Source: Protea cynaroides (Eukaryota > Streptophyta > Magnoliopsida > Proteales > Proteaceae). Taken from it: a stretch of 64,000 nucleotides of DNA. Under the pieces are notes generated by a model. It did not search any database and was not told where the DNA came from. It saw only the letters and a program-made list of their open reading frames with translations. How positions within the stretch are numbered: the stretch's first letter is position 1; every line of letters starts with the position of its first letter. This document shows, piece after piece, positions 56,268 to 64,000 of the stretch. The DNA lies in NCBI GenBank assembly GCA_028583415.1, contig CM053276.1, forward strand, positions 11,495,676-11,559,675, given 5' to 3'. Position numbers and translations under genes: made by a program.

Positions 56268-59200
56268 TTAAGCTTCCTTCTTCTTAACCTTGTAAGGATA
56301 TTTCTGGTAGATTGAAATGCTAGTAATCACAAGTGGTAGAGACACAAGGCAGTACATTGAAGGAGGTTTTCCCTCAAAAATAAATTGGAGTAAGGCCGTC
56401 ACTAATAATGCAGAAACAATCACAAACCCCTGCACATATGAGAGAATCAAAGAAGAAACTGAGTTCAACTGGAACAGGAATAAATGAATAAGAAAAAAGT
56501 GTCATTTATATTTCACTGGGAGGAAGATTCATGTCAAGATGGGAGAGTGAAACTCTCCTTTTTTGTGCTAGGTCCCATCAATATTGTCTGCAATGTGATC
56601 TTGATGAATTGGACTACTGTACTCCAATGGATCTTTCACCCTCTTTTTTTTGAGACGGGGTAGGGGGAAATTTCACCAATAGTTTTGATTGTATATGAGA
56701 ATGTCACAAATCTTATTTATTTATTTAATATTTTGGTGGGTTTAAAAGAGAATGTCATTAATTGGCAGGGAGAATTGTCAAATTGCCAGTGTTGCAGGAC
56801 TAGGAAAACTCAAGGTGGTATCCATTCTCATTGACTATTTTCACGGTTGCCTGAATTTATGGCAACACTAAGCCAATTGCCAAGTCCTCAGGACACCGGC
56901 TTCTTCCAGTACTTAAAAATTATCAGTCTACAGTTCAATATACCTTTTTTACACCACCTGCACGGCTTGTAACAAGTCCAACAAGGATCCCACCAACAGC
57001 ATTGAATAGAACTGGTATCTGCAAAAAAAAAGAAGGATTATTTAAAACCACGGAAGAAAACAAAGCCGGGTGAACTAAAAGCATTTCAATATATTACAAT
57101 AACAATTGACTCTTTCAGCAGCCAGCCACTAATTCCATCGATGTAGCAGCGGAAAGGAAAGCTGGTTGGAATTATGCACCATTATATTGTCTTCTTCATT
57201 CTTTCTATTGATTATTTATCCTCCACTTTTCCCTTCCGGTTGGGTTAAAAAGACTTAGCAGAATGTTCCACAGATTTTTGCTCACATCTATCTTGTGGGC
57301 TCACAAGAGTATTCCATGCATAAGTACGAATGCATATCCCAGGTACCTCCAATTAGAACAAGTAATTTTGGTCTATGATTATTCAGTCTTCTAGTCAGCA
57401 ATACAAGATATCAAACAATTTCGCATCATAAAAATCTGCTTCTATGGTGCTAGTAAGCCAAGGGGCCTTTTTCATGCCCTCCTAGTCGAAATAAAATCTT
57501 TACCCAATAAGGTGCGGGTAATAAATCCCATTACCCAGCAGGTAAACAGATGAGGTGTGTAAATCTGTGTTTAATAAACCATCTAAGTATATACCGCTAT
57601 CAGAGTACAACATTACTCCACAATAAAATCTAATAAACAGCCATGAAGTAGCCAAATACACAATCCATAAACTCCCATTGAATATTCATTTGTAGAAATC
57701 AATTTCACCTATTTTCTTTGGAGAATGGGATAAAGGTTTTGAATGTGTATAGGGGGTTTTGGCTAGTTGCTTCAGGCATTTATTTTTGGGGGCAGGGTTG
57801 GGGATGGCCTGGTAACAGGCCTAGGTTACTTATCATATACATACAGATTTATATCATCTAAAAATTACATACTCACCCTTAATAGGCAGGTTAACAGGTG
57901 AGGTAGAGGCCCCTTACCCTCACGCTCCCTGTTTAGCTACACTGTTAGACAGAATAAAAGCCTTACCTTTACCCCACCTGCCAATGCTAAAAGGAATAAA
58001 ATCTCCACCCACATGTTTCAAAGGAGGATTGGGAAAGGCAGGTAAACAGGGAAAATTTGCAGGCCCATTCTAGCTATCATTTAAAAAAGACATTAGAATA
58101 TGTAATTAGATGTTTATTTTACAGTCAAATGGCATGTGCCTTTTTTTAGATGATCCGCTATATACGCTTCCAGAAAGGTAGATCAATTGTAGTAAACACT
58201 GAACTTTAAAAAAGACATTAAAAAAAAAAAATTAAAAAAAAAAAGAAGAAGAAGAAGAGGAATGGCTAATGCAAATAACAGTGAAATTGAACACCCTCCC
58301 TATGATCACTTTGTTAAGAAATAAATTACAGGAGTACAAGGAGCAAACATGGCATAATAGTTTCTCTACAACCCAAAACAGTTTGATAAGATAATTCAGA
58401 TACTTTCGAGTCAACTCAAAGGATACTCCGACATACAAAAGAGCTTACAAAAGACGAATGGTCAACATACACACAACTAGACAGAAGTGAATATGGCATA
58501 TATGATGGAGTTCTAAATATATAACCAATGAGTCCCCACTAAGATGACATATTAGGTGAAATTGACAGGTCCCAAATGACCATAACCATGTTCTCCCAGG
58601 CAGTCATTTTGTTAGAAAATAAGCATGCTCTTAAAAGAAGGTAAACATAATCAATGGTTCCTGCTATGATTGTGTTCTCTTCTTCTTCTTCTTCTTTTTT
58701 TTTTTTTTTTTTTTTTTTTTTGGGGGGGTGGACAGTTGGGGGGGGGTTAACGATGGCAATGAATAACAATATAATTGAAGCAAAAGGGAAAACAGGATTA
58801 TCATCATCCTGTCACTGAAGTTGGATATGCTAGTTCCCTCCCCTCCCCTCAATCCAAAAGGCTGCAGTTCACTGACTTAATGTGCAACAGCCAACATGTA
58901 CCAGGATTCATCCTCATGGTCAAATTCCTTTTCTTCCTTTAACAAGAAGTATTAAACGATGAGAAAGACCATTACCATAGTTAATGGAGTCCAGCCATGA
59001 AAAAACCCATGTCGTCTGATGGCTTCTCCATCAGGAGATTTGTATGTACTTGCCAACAAACAAAGAATACCAACAACTGACATTTCTACAGTCATCAAAT
59101 ATGAAGTGTGTTTCTTCACCTGGTCACAATGAAATAGAAATGGAAGGGAAGAGATCAAGAGAACTAATCAAGTCTAGAGAAACAATATATCCAGAAGAGA

Positions 59201-62200
59201 GATGGGGGAGGGAAGGCCAAAAAAAATAAATCTAGGGAAATTATCCCTTGGAATGAGTCCAACAAACCTGAGTAGCCCACTGGCAGAGGGCAGAAGCCAG
59301 GCCTGAAAGTACAGAAGCAACCAAGATAGGAACAATTCCATAAAACAAAACCTGATCATGGTATTTGCCCCTGGAGCCACTGCTAGAGCCTTCACCAATG
59401 CTTAAGAGAACAGCAGCAACAATCAATAAGAAAAGTGCACCAATTTGTTGGACTGACTGCTTTTGTCTGCAGATTGAACCCAGAAAAATATAGGCAAGGG
59501 ATTGTCAGAGAAATTCATAATTCTCCAAATGTACCTACCACCATAACCAGCTAGAAGGCCTGGTATCAGCAAATATATGACACCTAACAAAATAACTACC
59601 TCCCTGCCTAACTCTCATTTTAAGTGCTTAATGTTTTCTTACTTTAAGGCACAATAGTATTTTAAATTCTAAGAAAATAAAGAAAACTAGTCATTAAGGT
59701 AGTCTCAAAGAAAAGCCAGCCTCAAAGAGAAGGCTTCAGTACAGTTTAAGAGGTTTGGATGGAGTTTTTCATTAGGAAAAAAAAGAGGTTTTGATGGAAC
59801 ATACAGCTTCTTATGCTCCTTGACTATCACTCCAAGACAGAAATTGTATAAGCAAACACTTCATTTTGTATGCTTCACATTATTGGGTTTTTAAGGTACT
59901 TTTGAGGTCATTGCTAGTACAAAAAAAATGCATAAGCATCTGGTAAACACAACATTACAACACTTCATTTGGATGCTTCACATTATAGGAATTAGAAGAT
60001 ACTTTTTAGGTCATTGCTAGTACAGAAAGAATGCATAAGCATTTGGTAAACACAACATTAGTACATTACAACAAATTTCTACGTTAAAGTTCATACTGCA
60101 ATAAAGATAAAAACTTAAGCAACCTTTCAGAATCGCATTAATTCAAAATTTTGACAGATAAGCTGCGAGCGTGACAGTTTCTCCTCCTCTTGTAATAAGC
60201 ACGCTTTTTTAACCTCCTTCTATGGAGGAAATTGCACTCCAACCATCAAATTCCCCATAGTCATCACGCCAACAAGGCGACCCAAGGCATTGGAAGGTTG
60301 CCTGACCGCTTAAGTAACAAAGTGAGTCAACTATGCGTGCACAAGATCTTGTAAGGCTCCAACCATTGTGGGGTATGGGGAAGGAATAATGTACGCAGCC
60401 TTACCCCCGGTTCATGGAGAGGTTGTTTCCAAGAATATGTACCTTATACAACAACAACAAAGCTTCATCCCAACTAAATGGGGTCAGCTACAAGGATTTT
60501 TTACCTCCAATCAGCTCTGTTTGATGTCATACTTGAAACAAGCCCTAAGTTATGCATGTTTTTCTTCACCATCTCCCCTATAGTCATCTTAGGTCTGCCC
60601 CTAGCTCTTTTGGATCATTCAATTTGAATCAAATCAATCCTTCGTACGAAAGCATCTAACGGCCTCCATTGAACATAGTCATGCCATCTCAAATGGTTTT
60701 CTTATAGTTTATCATGTATCAGCGCTACTCCCAAATCAGCTCTAATACAATCATTTCTTACATTACCCTTCTTAGTTTTACCACACATCCATCTCAACAT
60801 CCTCCTCTCAGCTACACTAAATTTATCTATATGATGCTTCTTAACTACCCAACATTCCGCACCATACATCATAGCCGGTCGAATGACTGTCCTATAGAAT
60901 TTTCTTTTACGTTTTAAAGGAATACGCCTATCACAAAGCACTCCAAACGCACCTCTCCACTTCATTCATCCTATTTTAATCTTCTATGAAACATCATCCT
61001 CTATATCACCTTCTTTTTTATAATTGAACTAGATACATCTAATAAAAATGCTAAAAATGATATCAATTAAAAAAAAGGGGCATGAAACAACCAAATGCTC
61101 AGGGGTTGAAAACCAGGCTAGGCGACGCCTCAATAACTATGATCTTCCCTAAGATATGTGCCACCTCAGCGCCTAAATAACTACAAAGGTATCTTAGGTT
61201 CGAGCCTAACTCAAAGGAGTCAAATCCTTTCTATAGAGAGAGAAATGTTGTAGATGCACTGGTGTGGCCAGACAAACAAGAGCCTGTTCGAAAGCAACCA
61301 AAGGAGAAGCAGGCCTAAATTTGGCATCCAGTGACATTAGGGGTAGTTAAGGTATTATTTTATATTAGGGTATTTTTGTACACTGGCATTTACTATTATA
61401 TAGGAGTTTTAGCTGTCAATAGGTATTGCGTTTCAGTTGGATTCAAGCTATGTTTCTGTTTTAGATTATGATTAATAGTTTTAGATTGTGTATCTTTTAC
61501 AAATCTATATATGCATGTAACTCATCGATTCAGTAGATTTGGATTCATAGATGAATTTTGAGTTTCTGGTGCTGCTGAGTTGCTGGTCGTGTGAACTGGA
61601 TCTCTCTCTCTCCTTCTTCTTGGCTGATCTGAGTCCTTCTATCGATGTGTTCTTTCCAAAAGCCTCCTCTTATATTTTTCTTTTCTCAGTTCTTATTTCT
61701 TCCTCTTTCTTCTTCTATTCCTCTTCTAACTAACTCTGTTCAGATCCCCTATTTTGGGTTCAAGTTCCAGCTTGTTCCTTTGAATCATATCTTCTTTCTT
61801 AACTCATAACTTGCTTTGAATTATAGCAGCTATACTTCTTTTGTTAGTTTTGTTTAAATCTGGTTTACCAGTTTAGTCATCCCTTCATGGCTGACTATAT
61901 AACCTGCTCTGTTTTAAGCTTTTCTCTACAACTGATCCATTGCACCCATTAAGATAATATTTTTCTGCATTGGTGCTATGTACCAGGACTGGGAAACTCT
62001 ATTTCTACAGGTATAGCACAGTCCAGCTTGATCAGTTACAACTATTCTTTTCCAGTCCATATTTACCATTCTTTTCTTTGTTTCCAGTACAAGTTCTAGG
62101 TAGTGGTTGGTAATTACCTGAAAACTTGTTTTCCCCCTCAAATTTGCATATCCAGCTTTCTGATTTTCCCTTAAAAAATTTCAATTCAGATCCTGTTTCT

Positions 62201-63378
62201 AAGTGTGGCCCCAGCATCTGTGATCTTCTAGAATCCATTCTAGATCGCATTCCCCACTAAATAGACCTAAAAAAAACAAGAGAAATAGAGAAGAAACAAA
62301 AATTCTGACATGCACAACACAAGCTTTATTCACAAACATATACTGCAATAACCCACAAAGTTTTATTCTAAATGCCTGGCTTCCGAAACACTTAATACTC
62401 AATATTTACTGCAGCAAAAAGACACCATGAAGAAGGTATGTCAATTCATGGAATAGAAAAATAAAGTAAGATAAGTTCGGTTGAGCTTCTAATACTATTT
62501 ATAGGAAATTGGTAGCAAGCTATATGGGCCAACCTAACAAGCAAGCACAATCAATCTAGGAGGTAAAGACGTCCAATCTCTTGGATGCAATGTAACTCGA
62601 ACATTTTCCATCATGTTGATGCATGATCAGAAGAAAATGGTAAGTTCAACTTCTACCATCTTGTGAACTATGCATTTCACCATAGCAGTCTAACAAGTAA
62701 TCTGCAGATTAAGGCTATCTATAATACAGCCTTAGGTAGTCTGCAGCCCAAATCAGTTATCAGATCCTCCTAACAAACCTAGTTATTCACTCGATTTGGG
62801 AGACAGTTGTTAATGCCATGGGCCAAAGAATGGTCATACCTATGAAGCCATGAGATGCAATTTTCAAATCAAAACAATATTTTTAATTTACCAAATCCAA
62901 TAGAAGAACATTGATTGCACAAAGAAATCTATCTTATTAAGGTGGCAAAAAAAAAGTTTAATTTATTCCACCATATAGGCTAAAGTAAAACACACATACC
63001 TCAATATTAGATATGTAAAAAAAGCTGTGAATAATAGCTTTGTCTGGTTTAGCATTGAGAATGTGAGAGAATCAAGATTCTTGTAAGATATCTGCAACAA
63101 GCTATTCTGCAGTGCGTAGATAGCAGCTGGAAGCACAGATGCCGTCAGTGAACCAACCAAAGTCCATTCTTTGTACAGTTTGAACAAACTGCCTTCTTTT
63201 GCTAGAAGTATTAGCGCACAGAAAACCTATGTAACATATTATAGATTATACCTTTGGATGTTGATGGTGTTCATAATTTGCAGACATAAGAAAGTGGGGG
63301 GAGAAGAAGGGGGAAAAAAGGCAAGTCACCTTTGCCACCTCGCATGCAAGAACAGATGAAGTCACAATAACTTCTCTC
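56268..63378 (-). CDS. ROCK1: Nucleotide-sugar transporter, ROCK1-like, 3' part (six exons)
   Basis: Exons 5' to 3' are 63378-63330, 63226-63000, 59466-59268, 59119-58976, 57018-56944 and 56429-56268 (stop 56270-56268). All are GT/AG with consistent phase, and the 5' exons lie right of the window. The roughly 285 residues belong to the nucleotide-sugar (CMP-sialic acid/UDP-galactose) transporter family and match Arabidopsis ROCK1, an ER UDP-GlcNAc/UDP-GalNAc transporter. Diagnostic stretches are REVIVTSSVL, LPAAIYALQNSLLQISY, LDSLTFSMLNQTK, VLSGLASALCQWATQVKKH, SPDGEAI, FNAVGGILVGLVTS and FEGKPPSMYCLV. Hydrophobic segments alternate as in a ten-TM carrier. The protein ends KKKEA, so its last four residues, KKEA, fit a KKXX ER-retrieval signal. 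Family paralogs in the Golgi are the main alternative. Confidence 0.87.
60330..60432 (-). mobile_element. Au-like SINE fragment
   Basis: On the minus strand, GGAAACAACCTCTCCATG, GGGGGTAAGGCTGCGTACAT and CCTTCCCCATACCCCACAAT follow each other as in the plant Au SINE family. It lies directly next to the TTG tail of a LINE in the ROCK1 intron. The tRNA-derived head is missing or decayed. Confidence 0.65.
60448..61013 (-). mobile_element. 5'-truncated RTE LINE C in a ROCK1 intron
   Basis: The minus strand reads EGDIEDDVS, then MKWRGAFGVLCDRRIPLK, VIRPAMMYGAECW, then RMLRWMCGKTKK and IRADLGVALIHDKL, the end of an RTE reverse transcriptase. The minus-strand 3' end has AACTGACCCCATTTAGTTGG-type sequence and a (TTG)n tail (CAACAACAACAA on +, 60449-60460). 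It is the same family as LINE B. Only the last 0.57 kb is present. Confidence 0.85.
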
Positions 63379-63675
63379 CTGCGGCATGTATTAACTAAGA
63401 CAATAAATCAAAGGATAAAATTGTACAGGGCCATGTATCCATAAATGGTCCAGCTTCAAAATATAGAAAAATGATGAATAGAAATATCTATCACTTAAAG
63501 TACACCAAATTTTGAGTACATGAAGCACTGAGCAGAGAGTGAGTGAGCAAGTGACAGTTCTTGAAGAGGGAAAGGATACAGGTGCAAATTTGAAGTCAAA
63601 GTGTAATATTATTCTATGATTCCAAAAGGTTTATTTTACAAAAATACAAGTAATATGCAAGAGAATGAAATCTTT

Positions 63676-63714
63676 GGGTTGGGTGGGGGGTGGGGGGTGG
63701 GGGGGGGGGGGGGT
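63676..63714. repeat. G-rich tract, G-quadruplex-capable
   Basis: The + strand runs GGGTGGGGGGTGGGGGG and then about 15 G, in the ROCK1 intron upstream of the first visible exon. It meets the simple four-G-run criterion. Its length may be misassembled. Confidence 0.85.
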
Positions 63715-64000
63715 GATGAAGCATATTATATCATCAGTTTATAAGTGGAACAATATAACTCCAAGAGAAAGTAGCTTGAGATTGCAAAGGAGAAAAGCAA
63801 TAAAAATTATGTGTAGGAACCTCAGACACTCATCCTATCAGCAGGAATTTCACACCCTAAGAGGCTGTTGGAACCTATTCTTTCAAGTTGAGTATTTGAA
63901 TCGATTACTTTAAAAAGCATTGAAATCCTTCACTTTGAAGGTCTAAAATTATTAAAAGCTTTAACAAGTGATAGGCAAAAGCTAATTCGTTATGAAAGTT

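Noticed and set aside
58201..58720. Inverted A-rich/GAAGAAG and CTTCTTC-T-rich blocks as element termini
   Set aside because: Sequence between and beside the simple repeats shows no inverted similarity or TSD.

Overview
This is nuclear DNA from a flowering plant. Three intron-rich housekeeping genes with close Arabidopsis counterparts sit among angiosperm-type repeats (Copia and gypsy LTR elements, RTE-clade LINEs with TTG tails, an Au-like SINE, hAT-type MITEs). I cannot name the species. The very long introns suggest a TE-rich genome of moderate to large size.

Layout. (1) Positions 1-7154, + strand: the last five visible exons of PAA1/HMA6, the chloroplast-envelope Cu(I) P1B-ATPase; its 5' part lies left of the window. 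(2) 9158-50210, - strand: a complete ten-exon KUP/HAK/KT potassium transporter, orthologous in appearance to Arabidopsis KUP7, 841 codons spread over 41 kb. Intron 4 alone is 28.5 kb and is mostly transposable elements. PAA1 and KUP7 converge, with 2.0 kb between their stop codons. (3) 50211-56267: intergenic DNA without a supported gene, holding two related fold-back repeats upstream of KUP7, long homopolymer tracts and AT microsatellites. (4) 56268-63378, - strand: the last six exons of a nucleotide-sugar transporter matching ROCK1 (ER UDP-GlcNAc/UDP-GalNAc transporter); its 5' part lies right of the window.

Inside KUP7 intron 4 the element boundaries can be read from target-site duplications (TSDs). 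A minus-strand RTE LINE (A) was split by a hAT-like element (8-bp TSD). That was split by a plus-strand, nearly full-length RTE LINE (B). LINE B was hit by two Copia elements in opposite orientation (5-bp TSDs, only 68 bp of LINE sequence plus TSDs between them), by a solo LTR and by a 0.9-kb insertion of unknown origin. The Copia elements were in turn hit by two hAT-type elements and another solo LTR. The deepest chain is five elements. A separate MITE in the same intron is split by a rearranged LTR element with an exact TSD.

The three genes have no evident functional link beyond being housekeeping membrane transporters (plastid copper, cellular potassium, ER nucleotide sugars). I found no operon-like system, CRISPR array, rRNA or tRNA gene. 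The unusual content is the nested-transposon architecture, the inverted Copia pair inside a transcribed intron, a tandem duplication across the PAA1 stop codon, and G-box-bearing fold-back repeats upstream of KUP7. All exon boundaries and identities were read by eye; no search was run.
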